A stretch of 64,000 bases of DNA from Caenispirillum bisanense. GTDB taxonomy: Bacteria > Pseudomonadota > Alphaproteobacteria > Rhodospirillales > Rhodospirillaceae. Location: NCBI RefSeq assembly GCF_900230255.1, contig NZ_OCNJ01000001.1, positions 1-64,000 on the forward strand, written 5' to 3'. Below the pieces are notes generated by a model, which made no database searches, had not been told where the DNA came from, and saw nothing but the letters and a program-made list of their open reading frames with translations. Below, one piece after another: positions 29,877 to 42,394 of this stretch (the stretch's first letter is position 1; each line of letters starts with the position of its first letter). The translations under genes were made by a program, and so were the position numbers.

Positions 29877-30809
29877 ATGGCCATTCCCGCCGCCCTGCGA
29901 GAGAACCTCCGCCTGCCGGTCATCGCCGCGCCCATGTTCCTGGTCAGCGGCCCGCAGCTGGTGCTCGAAACCTGCAAGGCCGGACTCATCGGCACCTTCC
30001 CGGCGCTCAACGCCCGCACCACCGAGGGCTTCGCCGCGTGGCTGACCGAGATCGAGGACGGCCGCCGCGCCCATGGCCGGGCCGCCGCCTACGGCGTCAA
30101 CCTCATCGTCCACAAGACCAACCCGCGCCTCGAGCCCGACCTCGCGGTGGTGGCCGAGCGCAAGGTGCCGCTGGTCATCACGTCCCTCGGCGCCGTGCCG
30201 GACCTGGTGAAGGAAGTGCACGGCTACGGCGGCCTCGTGTTCCACGACGTGATCTCGGTGCGCCACGCGCGGAAGGCGGCGCAGGCCGGTGTCGACGGGC
30301 TGATCCTGGTGTGCGCCGGCGCCGGCGGCCATGCCGGCACCGCCAGCCCCTTCGCCCTGATCGAGGAGGTGCGGCAGTTCTTCGACGGCACGCTCATCCT
30401 GGCCGGCGCCCTCGGCAGCGGGCGCCACGTGGCGGCGGCGCGCATGATGGGCGCGGATTTCGCATACATGGGCACCCGCTTCATCGCCACGCGCGAAAGC
30501 ATGGCCGACCAGGCCTACAAGGACATGCTGACGGCCAGCGCGCTGGCCGACATCGTCTACACGGACTCGATCTCGGGCGTGAACGCCAACTTCCTGCGGC
30601 CGAGCCTGATCGCCGCCGGCCTCGACCCCGAGAACCTGCCGCCCAAGAAGCACATGGACATGGCCGCCGAGGCCAAGGCGTGGCGCGACATCTGGTCGGC
30701 CGGTCACGGCGTCGGCGGCATCGCCGACGTCCCGGCGGCGGCCGAGCTGGCGGCGCGTCTGGAGGCGGAATACATGGCGGCCTTCCGCGACACCACGGCG
30801 CAGTTCTGA
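29877..30809 (+). CDS. Nitronate monooxygenase family flavoprotein
   Basis: FMN enzyme that oxidises nitronates such as propionate 3-nitronate; the family also includes FabK-like enoyl reductases. It has 310 residues; the N-terminus MAIPAALRENLRLPVIAAPM and the FMN-binding GADGLILVCAGAGGHAG-like segment (DGLILVCAGAGGHAGT, with His) are typical. Later motifs FAYMGTRFIATRESMADQAY and the SGVNANFLRPSL region fit class II NMOs. A GGGAG site precedes ATG. It is followed 3 bases later by a small membrane-protein gene. Confidence 0.88.
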   Translation: MAIPAALRENLRLPVIAAPMFLVSGPQLVLETCKAGLIGTFPALNARTTEGFAAWLTEIEDGRRAHGRAAAYGVNLIVHKTNPRLEPDLAVVAERKVPLVITSLGAVPDLVKEVHGYGGLVFHDVISVRHARKAAQAGVDGLILVCAGAGGHAGTASPFALIEEVRQFFDGTLILAGALGSGRHVAAARMMGADFAYMGTRFIATRESMADQAYKDMLTASALADIVYTDSISGVNANFLRPSLIAAGLDPENLPPKKHMDMAAEAKAWRDIWSAGHGVGGIADVPAAAELAARLEAEYMAAFRDTTAQF

Positions 30810-30812
30810 GCC

Positions 30813-31265
30813 GTGACGCCGCCGGCCGACGGGCCGTCCGTCCCCCTGCTGCGGCTGCTCCTGCTGCTGCCGCTGGCGGGTGCGGGCGTCGGCTGGGCGG
30901 CGGTGGCGGTGCTGGCGCGGACCGGGGCGCCGGTCCCCCTGGCAGTGGAGTGGCTCGCGGCCTCGGCGGTGGGGCTGCCGACCTACCTGCCGCTCGCCGT
31001 CGCGCTGGCGGTGGCGGCGGGACGTCGGCCGTGGCGGCGCCTGCGCCGGGCGTTGTGGCTGCTGCCGCTCGTTCATGCGGCGCTCACCGTGCCCCTGGTG
31101 ACGGTCGTGCTGGCGGGCCATCTGGCGGACGACGGCGTCGGCGGCTTGCTGCGTCTGGCCGGCATGACCGTCTGGACGCTGGCCTTCGGCTACGGCTACT
31201 TGCTGCTCGGCCTCGCGGTACTGTTGGTGGTCAGGGCACGCGGAACAGCACGTCGAGCAGCGTGA
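30813..31265 (+). CDS. Small four-span membrane protein of unknown function
   Basis: GTG 30813 lies 3 bases after the nitronate monooxygenase stop. The 150 residues show four hydrophobic stretches, for example LLRLLLLLPLAGAGVGWAA, YLPLAVALAVAA, LLPLVHAALTVPLVTVVLAG and GYLLLGLAVLLVVRA, with positive loops (GRRPWRRLRR) between spans 2 and 3. The last 35 bases overlap the 3' end of the convergent cytochrome oxidase gene. No family is recognised. The call rests on hydrophobic pattern and tight spacing; I give it moderate confidence. Confidence 0.5.
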   Translation: MTPPADGPSVPLLRLLLLLPLAGAGVGWAAVAVLARTGAPVPLAVEWLAASAVGLPTYLPLAVALAVAAGRRPWRRLRRALWLLPLVHAALTVPLVTVVLAGHLADDGVGGLLRLAGMTVWTLAFGYGYLLLGLAVLLVVRARGTARRAA

Positions 31266-31506
31266 CCAGCCCGAGCGAGAACAGGAAGGGGATGGCGGCG
31301 ATGGCCGCCACCCGGGTCAGTCCCGTGCTCTCGTTCAGGTGCATGAACAGCCACGCGACGATGGCCGTCTTGGCCGCCGCGAACCCCATGTTGCAGACGA
31401 CGCTCCAGGTCTCGTTCAGCGGCAGCATGGCCGCGCCCCAGGTGCCGCCCAGCAGGAGCAGCAGCACGGCCCAGGTGGCGACGAACAGGCGGACATGGTG
31501 ACGCAT
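31231..31506 (-). CDS. coxD: Cytochrome c oxidase subunit IV-like small membrane protein
   Basis: Accessory subunit of the caa3-type oxidase in the membrane. It has 91 residues and three predicted spans, beginning MRHHVRLFVATWAVLLLLLG. The segment LPLNETWSVVCNMGFAAAKT, followed by AWLFMHLNES, is the prokaryotic COX IV pattern. It is the last gene of the 12-gene operon, 17 bases after coxC. The symbol follows operon position and not a curated name. Confidence 0.8.
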   Translation of the reverse strand: MRHHVRLFVATWAVLLLLLGGTWGAAMLPLNETWSVVCNMGFAAAKTAIVAWLFMHLNESTGLTRVAAIAAIPFLFSLGLVTLLDVLFRVP

Positions 31507-31523
31507 GGCGGCCTCCTCCTCCC

Positions 31524-32174
31524 TCAGCGCCCGGCCAGGTAGATGAGCGGGTAGAGCCAGATCCAGATCACGTCGATGAGGTGCCAGTAGAGCGCCCCGC
31601 TTTCCACCAGCTCGGGCACCCGGGCCGTGCCGCGCACCGCCCACAGGACGGCGATCGTGCTCATCATCACGATGCCGAGGGTCAGGTGGGCGGCGTGCAG
31701 GCCGGTCGCGGCGAAGTAGAGGTTGAAGAACAGCATGGTGCCTTCCTCGTGCAGCGGGAAAGGCTTGCCGGCGTGGGGCATCAGGCCCTCGCCGTATTCC
31801 TTCCAGTACTCGTAGCCCTTCAGGGCGAGGAAGGCGGCGCCGAGCCCGACCGTCGCGGCGAGGCAGCCGATGCCCATGCCGCGGCGGCCGTGGCGCACCG
31901 CCGTCACCGCCAGGGCGACGGTGAGGGAACTGGTCAGCAGCACGACGGTGTTCACTGTGCCGATGAGCAGGTCCGTGTGGCTCGCCGCCTCCTCGAAGCC
32001 CTGCGGGTGCATGACGCGGTAGACCAGGAAGCCGAGGAAGAAGCCGCCGAACAGCATCACCTCCGACGCCAGGAACACCCACATGCCCAGGCGGTTGGCC
32101 GACATCTGCTGGTCGGCGCTCTCGTACTGCTCCTGGACGGCGACGCCCTCGGCGCCGGGCAGGGGACGGGTCAT
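31524..32174 (-). CDS. coxC: Cytochrome c oxidase subunit III
   Basis: Membrane subunit of the heme-copper oxidase. It has 216 residues with five spans, starting at ATG 32174, which overlaps the coxA stop as ATGA. The segments [19 protein letters not shown] and the C-terminal [20 protein letters not shown] are diagnostic of COX III/CtaE. The two helices at the N-terminus of the seven-span mitochondrial form are missing, as in many bacterial COX III. Coupled translation with coxA is likely. Confidence 0.95.
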   Translation of the reverse strand: MTRPLPGAEGVAVQEQYESADQQMSANRLGMWVFLASEVMLFGGFFLGFLVYRVMHPQGFEEAASHTDLLIGTVNTVVLLTSSLTVALAVTAVRHGRRGMGIGCLAATVGLGAAFLALKGYEYWKEYGEGLMPHAGKPFPLHEEGTMLFFNLYFAATGLHAAHLTLGIVMMSTIAVLWAVRGTARVPELVESGALYWHLIDVIWIWLYPLIYLAGR

Positions 32175-33829
32175 CGCTGGATCTCCTCGTCGCTCTCCAC
32201 CCGCTCGCTGCCCTGGGCGCCGAAGGGGCGGTAGCTGTAGGCCTCGTGCTCGACCACCGGGATCTCGACGAAGTTGTGCTTTGGCGGCGGCGAAGGCACC
32301 GACCATTCGAGGCCCGTCGCCTGCCATGGGTTGTCGCCCGCCGGCTCGCCGTGGCGCAGCGACCAGGTCAGGTAGAACAGCGGCATGGCGTAGCCGAGGC
32401 CGAGGATGCCGGCACCCGCCGAGGACATGACGTTGAGCACCTGGAACTCGTCGGGATACTCGTGGTAGCGCCGCGGCATGCCGAGGTAGCCGGCCCAGAA
32501 CTGCGGCAGGAAGGTCAGCACGAAGCCGATGCCGATGAACAGGGCAGCGAGCAGGGCCGGGCGCTCGGCGTACATGCGCCCGGTCATCTTGGGCCACCAG
32601 AAGTGCAGGCCGCCCATGTAGGCGGAGACGCTGGCGCCCACCATGATGAAGTGGAAGTGGGAGATGACGAAGTACGTATCCGTAACATGAACGTCGAGCG
32701 CCAGGCTCGCCAGGATCAGGCCGGTGATGCCGCCGATGACGAACAGCACGATGAAGCTGAGCGCATAGACCAGCGGCGCCGCCATGCGGATGTCGCCTTT
32801 GTAGAGCGTCGCCGTCCACGTGTAGACCTTGATGGCCGAAGGTACGGCGATGAGGAAGCTCATGAGCGAGAACACGATGGCCGCCACCGCCGACTGCCCG
32901 GCGACGAACATGTGGTGCCCCCACACGCCGAAGCCGATGAGGGCGATGGCCATGGACGAGAAGGCGATGAAGCGGTAGCCGAAGATGCGGCGGCGGGCGA
33001 AGCAGGCGATGATCTCGGTCGTCACGCCCATGCCCGGCAGGATCATGATGTAGACGGCCGGATGGCTGTAGAACCAGAACAGGTGCTGGAACAGCAGCGG
33101 GTCGCCGCCGAGCGCCGGGTCGAAGATGCCGACGCCGGCCACCCGCTCCAGCGCCACCAGCAGCAGCGAGATGGCGAGCACCGGCGTCGCCAGCACGATG
33201 ACCAGCGAGGTGGCGTAGAGCGACCAGCACAGGATGGGCATGCGGAACCACGTCATGCCCGGCGCCCGCATCTTGTGGATGGTGACGATGAAGTTCACGC
33301 CCGTCGCGATGGAGGAGAACCCGACGATGAACACCGCCGCGATGACGCCGGTGACGTTGGAGTTGGAGAACATGCTGGAATAGGGGGTGTAGAAGGTCCA
33401 CCCCGTGTCGACGCCGCCCGCCAGCAGGAAGTAGAGCGCCATGATCGAGGCGGCGACGAAGATGTACCAGCTGGCCAGGTTCAGCCGCGGGAAGGCGAGG
33501 TCCCGGGCGCCGATCATCAGCGGCAGGATGAAGTTGCCGAGCGTGTTGGGGATCGACGGCACCAGGAAGAACCACACCATGATGACGCCATGGATGGTGA
33601 AGACCTTGTTGTAGCCGTCGGCCGACAGCACGTCGCCGACCGGCGTCATCAGCTCCAGCCGGATGAGCGTCGCCGCCAGTCCGCCGATGAAGAACATCAG
33701 CGTCAGCGTCCCCAGGTAGAGCATGCCGATGCGCTTGTGGTCGGTCGTCGACAGCCACGACCACAGCGTATAGGCGTGGTTGAGGTAGGTCGGGCGCTGG
33801 CTCGCCGGGTTGGTGGCGGTGGCCGTCAT
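32171..33829 (-). CDS. coxA: Cytochrome c oxidase subunit I (heme a and a3-CuB), A2 type
   Basis: Catalytic subunit: reduces oxygen to water and pumps protons. It has 552 residues and twelve spans. The start [20 protein letters not shown] and the HHMF-containing GHHMFVAGQ segment are typical, with the CuB histidines in helices VI and VII. The helix VI proton-channel Glu of A1 enzymes is replaced: the motif is YSHPAVY (residues 254-260) and lacks HPEVY, the signature of A2-type oxidases such as the T. thermophilus and R. marinus caa3 enzymes. It overlaps coxB (ATGA) and coxC (ATGA). Confidence 0.97.
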   Translation of the reverse strand: MTATATNPASQRPTYLNHAYTLWSWLSTTDHKRIGMLYLGTLTLMFFIGGLAATLIRLELMTPVGDVLSADGYNKVFTIHGVIMVWFFLVPSIPNTLGNFILPLMIGARDLAFPRLNLASWYIFVAASIMALYFLLAGGVDTGWTFYTPYSSMFSNSNVTGVIAAVFIVGFSSIATGVNFIVTIHKMRAPGMTWFRMPILCWSLYATSLVIVLATPVLAISLLLVALERVAGVGIFDPALGGDPLLFQHLFWFYSHPAVYIMILPGMGVTTEIIACFARRRIFGYRFIAFSSMAIALIGFGVWGHHMFVAGQSAVAAIVFSLMSFLIAVPSAIKVYTWTATLYKGDIRMAAPLVYALSFIVLFVIGGITGLILASLALDVHVTDTYFVISHFHFIMVGASVSAYMGGLHFWWPKMTGRMYAERPALLAALFIGIGFVLTFLPQFWAGYLGMPRRYHEYPDEFQVLNVMSSAGAGILGLGYAMPLFYLTWSLRHGEPAGDNPWQATGLEWSVPSPPPKHNFVEIPVVEHEAYSYRPFGAQGSERVESDEEIQR

Positions 33830-34845
33830 GGTGATGTGGTCTCCCCTGCCTCGTCGGTCTGCTCGCCGTCCCGGTCCTGGCGGACGGGGGCGGCGCGGCG
33901 GTCGCGGCTGCCGAGCGACTGGATGTAGGCGACCAGCTCCACCAGGTCGTCCTCGCCGATCTGGCCGCGGAAGCTCGGCATGATGGGCCGGTAGCCGGCG
34001 GCGACGTGGCGCTGCGGGAACAGGATGCTGTCGCGCACGTAGGTGGCGTCGGCGGTCACCGTGCCGCCGTCGGCCAGCGGAACGGGGCTGCCCCACAGGC
34101 CCGCCAGCGACGGCGCCCGCACCACCGAGTTCTCGCCGTGGCAGCCGGAACAGCCGTAGGCGCGGAACAGCTTCTCGCCGCGCGCCGCCAAGGTGTCGTC
34201 GGGCTCGCGGGCGTCGAGCCAGGCCTGGTAGGCCTCGGGCTCCATCACCACCAGCTCGCCGCGCATGCGGGAATGGGCGGTGCCGCAGAACTCGGCGCAG
34301 AGGATGTGGTAGCGGCCGGTCTTCTCGGCCTGGAACCACAGGTCGGTGTAGCGGTCGGGCAGGACGTCCTGCTTGATGCGCAGCGCCGGCAGGAACAGGC
34401 TGTGGATGACGTCCTGGCTGATCATGCGCAGGCGCACCGGCACGCCGGCGGGCACGTGCAGGCTGTCGATCTCGCCCTGGCCGCCGGGGTGCTGGAACTT
34501 CCACATCCACTGCTTGCCGACCACCGCGATCTCCATGGCGTCCTCGGGCGGGCGCTGCTGGTCGAGGAACAGCACGGCGGCGTGCCAGAAGAAGTACAGC
34601 GACAGCAGGAAGGGAATGATGGACCAGCCCCACTCCAGGCGGCGGTTGTTGCTCGGCGCCCGCTTGCGGCTGGCCGGGCTGCCCTCGCGGTAATGCACGA
34701 CGAAATAGGGCAGCAGTATCGCCACCGGGATCACCAGCAGCGCCAGCAGGCCGAGGAAGCCGAAGGTCAGGGCGTCGACCCGTTCGGCGTGCGACGAGAC
34801 GGCGTCCGTCCACCAGCGGAAGGAGGTGGTGTCGTCCGGCGTCAT
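33826..34845 (-). CDS. coxB: Cytochrome c oxidase subunit II with fused cytochrome c (caa3 type)
   Basis: Accepts electrons and passes them to heme a. It has 339 residues from ATG 34845, which overlaps the sco stop. Two N-terminal spans (about 25-52 and 72-95) are followed by the CuA domain with His148, Cys183, Glu185, Cys187, His191 and Met194 ([12 protein letters not shown]). A C-terminal cytochrome c domain carries CSGCH (232-236) and a later Met in [10 protein letters not shown]. The fused heme makes a caa3 enzyme and lets complex III feed it directly. A longer in-frame reading upstream is rejected. Confidence 0.97.
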   Translation of the reverse strand: MTPDDTTSFRWWTDAVSSHAERVDALTFGFLGLLALLVIPVAILLPYFVVHYREGSPASRKRAPSNNRRLEWGWSIIPFLLSLYFFWHAAVLFLDQQRPPEDAMEIAVVGKQWMWKFQHPGGQGEIDSLHVPAGVPVRLRMISQDVIHSLFLPALRIKQDVLPDRYTDLWFQAEKTGRYHILCAEFCGTAHSRMRGELVVMEPEAYQAWLDAREPDDTLAARGEKLFRAYGCSGCHGENSVVRAPSLAGLWGSPVPLADGGTVTADATYVRDSILFPQRHVAAGYRPIMPSFRGQIGEDDLVELVAYIQSLGSRDRRAAPVRQDRDGEQTDEAGETTSP

Positions 34846-35651
34846 GGCCCCTCCCGCCGCGCCCGGCGCCGCTCCTGCCACAGGGCGAAGCCGATGAAGC
34901 CGAACAGGCACAGCAGCGTCACCGCCGCCAGGCCCTTGATGGAGACGTCGATGACGCGGCCGTATTTGCCCGTCACCGGGTCGTACTGGTAGCAGAGCAT
35001 GAGCAGGAAATCGGACATCGACCCGACGGTGCCGGCGCCCGCCTCGGTGATGGCGAGACGCAGGTCGGTGGGCTCCACCGAGATGGCGTTGATCCAGCGC
35101 GACAGGCGGCCGTCCGGCGTGAGCACGGCGAAGGCGTTGGCGTGGCTGTATTGGCCGATGCCGGCATCCCAGGCGTAGCGGTAGCCGAGGGCGCGCGTCA
35201 CGCCCTCGATGGCCTCGGGGCCGCCGGTCAGCCAGGCGAGGTCGGGCAGGGCGGGGTAGTCCATCTTCCGCTGCTGCAGCGAGGCCAGCGCCTTGCGGGC
35301 CTCGGCCGGTCCTTCGCGCGGGTCGAAGCTGAAGAACACCACGCGGTAGTCGCGGCCGTGCTCCAGCGTCGTCAGCAGGGCGAGGCTCTGGGTCAGGCTG
35401 GCCGTCGAGACCGAACAGATGTTGGGGCAGTCGTAATAGACCGGCGCCAGCACCACCGGCACGTCGCCGCGCACCAGGGTACCGAGGTCGACCGGCCGGC
35501 CCTTGCGGTCGACGAAGGGCGCGTGCTCGGGCACGGCGGCGTCCTGCGGACTGTCGACGGCGGTCGAGCCGAAGGGATCGAAGGGCACGGCGGCGCGGGC
35601 CGGCAGGGCGAGTGTCAGCACCGCCAGGGCCAGGGCGACGAACACGGTCAT
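34842..35651 (-). CDS. SCO1/SenC-type copper chaperone with C-terminal membrane anchor
   Basis: Delivers copper to the CuA site of the oxidase. It has 269 residues with an N-terminal signal peptide (cleavage near ARA, residue 20). The thioredoxin-fold copper ligands are Cys75 and Cys79 (DCPNIC) and the later His in [11 protein letters not shown] hydrophobic segment at about 240-258 ([19 protein letters not shown]) forms a C-terminal anchor; most Sco proteins are anchored at the N-terminus, so topology is unusual. It overlaps the unnamed gene before it and coxB after it by ATGA. Confidence 0.92.
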   Translation of the reverse strand: MTVFVALALAVLTLALPARAAVPFDPFGSTAVDSPQDAAVPEHAPFVDRKGRPVDLGTLVRGDVPVVLAPVYYDCPNICSVSTASLTQSLALLTTLEHGRDYRVVFFSFDPREGPAEARKALASLQQRKMDYPALPDLAWLTGGPEAIEGVTRALGYRYAWDAGIGQYSHANAFAVLTPDGRLSRWINAISVEPTDLRLAITEAGAGTVGSMSDFLLMLCYQYDPVTGKYGRVIDVSIKGLAAVTLLCLFGFIGFALWQERRRARREGP

Positions 35652-36097
35652 TGCGGCGGCTCCTCCTCCGGGCGGTCCTTCAGGGGCACGCGCTCCTGCG
35701 GCACGGGTGTCTGCACCGTGGGCGGCGCGTCGGGCGGCGGTTCCTGCCAGCCGCGCTCGGCGGTCAGGCGCAGGGCGGTGTCGATGGGGATGCGGGCGAT
35801 GCCGGCGTCGCGGTCGACCCAGGCGGTGCCCTCCAGGCGGGCGCGGTGGCGGCGGCGGGCGTCGGCCAGGGTGTCCTCCGGCTCCACGTTGAGCGGCGGG
35901 CCGCCGCGCTCCAGCCGGCCGGTGATGGGGGGCGGCGCCGGGCGGTCGGGCTCCAGCAGGCCGTCGAGGACGACGGCGACGACGCCGAACAGCGACAGCG
36001 TCACCACGAAGGCGACGGCGGCATACACCACGCCGCGCGGGGCGGCGTCGCGGTGTTCGTAGTCGCCGCGGCCGGGCACGCGCTCCGGACTAACCAT
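35648..36097 (-). CDS. Unnamed single-span protein of the ACIII-oxidase operon
   Basis: It has 149 residues. One membrane span lies at about 24-44 (VVYAAVAFVVTLSLFGVVAV) after a charged cytoplasmic start. A periplasmic Pro-rich region follows, then the stretch AWVDRDAGIARIPIDTALRL near residue 92-111, which resembles a segment I know from small proteins in other complex III-oxidase clusters. It could be an assembly factor or an ActG-like accessory subunit. There are no heme or metal motifs. It overlaps actF by 8 bases and sco by 4. Confidence 0.85.
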   Translation of the reverse strand: MVSPERVPGRGDYEHRDAAPRGVVYAAVAFVVTLSLFGVVAVVLDGLLEPDRPAPPPITGRLERGGPPLNVEPEDTLADARRRHRARLEGTAWVDRDAGIARIPIDTALRLTAERGWQEPPPDAPPTVQTPVPQERVPLKDRPEEEPPQ

Positions 36098-37019
36098 GGC
36101 GCACCTCCCGCCGGTGCAGGGCGGCGGCGAGGCCGGCGCAAATCAGCAGGGGCACCGCGACCGTGGCGGCGCCGAGGGTGACGGGGCCGCGTTCGGGCAG
36201 CGCCGGCAGGGTCCACAGCATGGTCTCCAGCGCCCGCCCCGCCAGCACGGACAGGGCCGCCGCCAACAGCACCGGCGGGCGTGACCGCAGGGCCGGCAGG
36301 GCGAGGCAGAGCACCGGCACCACCGCATGCAGCACGGCGGTCGCCCACAGGAAGGGCCGCCACGGCGGCTCGGCGCGAGCCAGCCACCATTGCGCCTCGG
36401 GCACCAGGTCGGTGCCCCAGATGACGATGTATTGCATGAACTGCAGGTAGATCCACAGCACCACCAGCACCAGCAGCACGGCGCTCCAGGTGGCGCGGGC
36501 GGCACGGTCCCAGGTGACGGACCCGACGGCACAGACCAGCGCCAGGGCGGAGAGGACCCAGCCGGTCATGACGATGAGGCCGAACGAGCCGTGCTTCATC
36601 TTGTGGCTCAGGCTGATGGTCCAGTCGACGCAGGCGATGCTGAGGCCGATCGTCAGCACGATCAGCCCGAGCGCCGCCACCCGCCGGTTCAGCAGCCCGA
36701 GGGCCCCGATGAGGCCGAACAGGCTGAACAGTCCCACCAGGGCGCCGAGCCGCACGCCGGTCCACAGCGGGCTCAGGTAGCCGCCGAGCGCCGGGTGCTC
36801 CGCCCACGGATAGGCGGGCCAGGCGACGCCGTAGAGCGCGACCAGCATGACGCCGAACACCGGCGTCGCCGCCGCCAGCAGGCGCAGGCCCGGCAGCAGC
36901 GGCGTCATCCAGCCGCGCCAGGTGACGGCCTGGGTCAGCAGCAGGAAAACGGCGCCGCCCGAAAGGCCGAAGACGAACAGGCCGGCGGTGAAGGCGGCGA
37001 GGCCGGCGGCGGCGCTCAT
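36090..37019 (-). CDS. actF: Alternative complex III subunit ActF-like (quinone-binding membrane subunit)
   Basis: Membrane subunit related to ActC/NrfD; its role is structural and perhaps proton conduction. ATG 37019 overlaps the actE stop (ATGA), giving 309 residues and nine or ten spans. The family pattern is seen in LTIGLSIACVDWTISLSHKM and in the late QFMQYIVIWGTDLVPEAQWW. It is shorter than the typical 400-residue ActF; the missing length is mainly at the N-terminus. It is part of the core membrane arm with ActC. Confidence 0.85.
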   Translation of the reverse strand: MSAAAGLAAFTAGLFVFGLSGGAVFLLLTQAVTWRGWMTPLLPGLRLLAAATPVFGVMLVALYGVAWPAYPWAEHPALGGYLSPLWTGVRLGALVGLFSLFGLIGALGLLNRRVAALGLIVLTIGLSIACVDWTISLSHKMKHGSFGLIVMTGWVLSALALVCAVGSVTWDRAARATWSAVLLVLVVLWIYLQFMQYIVIWGTDLVPEAQWWLARAEPPWRPFLWATAVLHAVVPVLCLALPALRSRPPVLLAAALSVLAGRALETMLWTLPALPERGPVTLGAATVAVPLLICAGLAAALHRREVRHG

Positions 37020-37549
37020 GGCAGCGCCTCCCGCACGTCGGCGGGCAGGGCGGCCGCCTCGGCGTGCTGGCTCAGTTGCAGGGCGCGGATGTAGGCGACG
37101 ACGGCCCAGCGGTCGCCCGGCGGCACGCGATCGCCGTAGGGGAACATGGCGCCGAAGCCGTTGGCGATGACCGCCAGGAAGTGGCCGGCCGGCGCCTCGC
37201 GCAGGCGGTCCTGGTGGAAGCTCTGCGGGGCGGGGAAGCCGCGCCGCACGATGAGGCCGTCGCCGTAGCCGGCGATGCCGTGGCAGGGGGCGCAATAGAT
37301 CTCGAACCGCTCCCGGCCGTGGGCGAGCAGTTCGGGCGTGATCTCGGGGCGGTCGCGCAATACCTCCCATGCCGTCTTTTCGCCGCGCGCCACGGTGCCC
37401 TCCACCGGCAGGCGGGAGGTCGGGCCGGACAGCACCGGCTCCGGGTCGATGGGCCGGGGGCGTTCCTGCTCCTCCATGTCGGGGCCGCAGGCGGTGGCGA
37501 GCAGGACCAGGGGCACGAGGGCGGCGCGGCGAAGGTGGCGAAGCGTCAT
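37016..37549 (-). CDS. actE: Alternative complex III monoheme cytochrome c, ActE
   Basis: Carries electrons from ActA/ActB toward the oxidase cytochrome c. It has 177 residues. ATG 37549 overlaps the actD stop. The N-terminus is a lipoprotein-like signal peptide (VLLATAC, Cys21), so it is probably lipid-anchored on the periplasmic side. The single heme site CAPCH is at residues 86-90, with a candidate axial Met in NGFGAMFPYGD. No other CxxCH is present. Confidence 0.93.
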   Translation of the reverse strand: MTLRHLRRAALVPLVLLATACGPDMEEQERPRPIDPEPVLSGPTSRLPVEGTVARGEKTAWEVLRDRPEITPELLAHGRERFEIYCAPCHGIAGYGDGLIVRRGFPAPQSFHQDRLREAPAGHFLAVIANGFGAMFPYGDRVPPGDRWAVVAYIRALQLSQHAEAAALPADVREALP

Positions 37550-38082
37550 GCCGTCACCTCCCGGATCGCCTGCCCGCCGCTGCGGCGCAGGAAGTCGCGC
37601 ACCGCGTTGGGGTCGAAGGCGTCGCAGTCGTTCTCGATGCAGACGACGTAGCTGCCGCTGCTCGACCGCCAGTGGTCGGGGTACCAGAAGATGGGGTGGT
37701 AGAGCTTGGGCAGGCGGTTGCGCACCAGCATGGCGCCGACACCGCAAACCACCGCCGCCAGCACGCCCAGTTCGAAGGACGGGATGGCGAAGGCCGCCCA
37801 GGCGACGAGGTCGCGGCCGCCCACGTTGATGGGGTAATCGACGGCGGTGGCGTACCACTGCACCAGCATGGCCGCCGCGAAGCCGCCGACGGCGCCGGCG
37901 GTGAGCGCCCGGGCGGGCCAGGGGTCGCGGTGGCGCAGCGCCGCCGGCATGCCGGGCACCGGATAGGGCGTGTAGGCCTCCACCCGCCAGCCGGCGTCCG
38001 TCGCCGCCCGCACGGTTTCCAGCGCCAGCGCCTCGTCGTCGAAGCGCGCCGCCATGCCGAAGATCGCCAGCTGCTCGGTCAC
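37546..38082 (-). CDS. actD: Alternative complex III subunit ActD (DUF3341)
   Basis: Small membrane subunit that sits beside ActC and binds the iron-sulfur arm. It has 178 residues with a GTG start at 38082; GTG overlaps the actC stop (GTGA). Two spans lie at about 58-78 and 92-118. The DUF3341 pattern is VEAYTPYPVPGMPAALRHR at the N-terminus and KLYHPIFWYPDHW near the middle. No cofactor site is seen. Confidence 0.9.
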   Translation of the reverse strand: MTEQLAIFGMAARFDDEALALETVRAATDAGWRVEAYTPYPVPGMPAALRHRDPWPARALTAGAVGGFAAAMLVQWYATAVDYPINVGGRDLVAWAAFAIPSFELGVLAAVVCGVGAMLVRNRLPKLYHPIFWYPDHWRSSSGSYVVCIENDCDAFDPNAVRDFLRRSGGQAIREVTA

Positions 38083-39483
38083 GGCATGGTCCTCCCGCTG
38101 GCCGGGGAGTGGGGCCCCGCCGCGCCGACGGTTTCGCCACGCTTTCGGGCCATCTCGGCGATGGTCTCTTTGGCCTCGAAGCCCGAGATCATGGGCAGCA
38201 GGCGCACGAACAGCAGGTAGCCGAACAGGAACAGCCCGATGGTGCCGCCGAGGATCATCCACTCCCACGCGGTCGCCACGTAGGGGCCGTCCTCGGCCGA
38301 GATGAAGGGGCGGTAGGTGGTGGTGATGAGCAGCATGTAGCGCTCGAACCACATGCCGACGGTGCCGACCACGCCCATGGCGAACAGCAGCACCGGCCGT
38401 ACCCGGAAGGGCTTGAACCACAGCAGCTGGATGAGCACCAGATTGCAGACGATGGTGGTCCACCACAGCCAGGCGTATTCGCCGACGAAGCGGTCCATCA
38501 GGGTGTTGCGCTCGAACGGATCGCCGCTCCACCACTGGGTGAAGGCCTCCATGACGTAGCCGTAGCCGGTCATCAGAGCGGTCGCGAGCAGCACCTTGCC
38601 GAGGATGTCGAGGTGCCGCTCGGTGACGAGCGCATGCAGGCCGAAGGCATGGCGGAGCGTGGTCGCCAGCATGGCCACCACGGCGAAGCCGGAATAGAGC
38701 GCCCCGATCACGAAGAACGGCGGGAACAGGGTGGTGTGCCAGCCCGCCTGCGGCCCCATGGCGAACAACAGGCCGACGCCGGAATGAACCGAGATCACCA
38801 GCGGCACGGCCAGGATGGCGCAGCCCTTGTAGACGTTCCACCAGGTGTCCCAGTGGCGGGCGCTGTTGCGCCAGCCGAGCGCCAGCAGGCCGTAGAACAC
38901 CTGCCAGCGCCGCGTCGGCGCGCGGTCGCGCATGGCGGCCAGGTCGGGCAGCAGGCCGACGTACCAGAAGATCACGCTGACCAGCAGGTAGCTGAACACC
39001 GCCGTCACGTCCATGAACAGCGGCGAGCGGAACTGCGGCCACAGGTCCTGTGTATTGGGATAAGGGAACACGTACATCACGAAGCCCGGCCGCCCCAGGT
39101 GGATGATGGGGAACAGCCCGGCGCAGGCCACGGCGAAGACGGTCATGGTCTCGGCCATGCGGTTCAGCGAATTGCGCCAGCCGCGGCCGAGCAGCAGGAG
39201 CAGGGCGGAGATCATGGTGCCGGCATTGCCGATGCCGATCCACCACACGTAGTTCATGATCGCCATGCCCCAGTAGTTGGGCGCGTTGTTGCCCCACAGG
39301 CCGATGCCCTCGGAGAAGGTGGCGCCGATGGCGATCAGCAGCATGACGGTGGCCGCGGCGGCGGCGATGGTCATCCACCACCAGCGCCAGCGATGCGGGA
39401 AGGCCGTCGGGATGGCGGCGATCTGCGCCTGCGCCTCCGGCAGGTCGCCGCCGTGGTAGGGGTAGAGGCGAGGCTCGAGCCGC

Positions 39484-39491
<8 letters not shown>
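38079..39491 (-). CDS. actC: Alternative complex III subunit ActC (NrfD/PsrC family)
   Basis: Integral membrane quinol-oxidising subunit with ten predicted spans. It has 470 residues. The N-terminus MAERLEPRLYPYHGGDLPEA is typical, with spans rich in Trp and aromatic residues, and conserved charged positions in FGLHALVTERHLDILGKVLL, which lie near the quinol site in the family. It overlaps actB by 8 bases and actD by 4. Confidence 0.95.
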
Positions 39492-42378
<2,887 letters not shown>

Positions 42379-42394
42379 GGGCGAGGGGCCTCGG

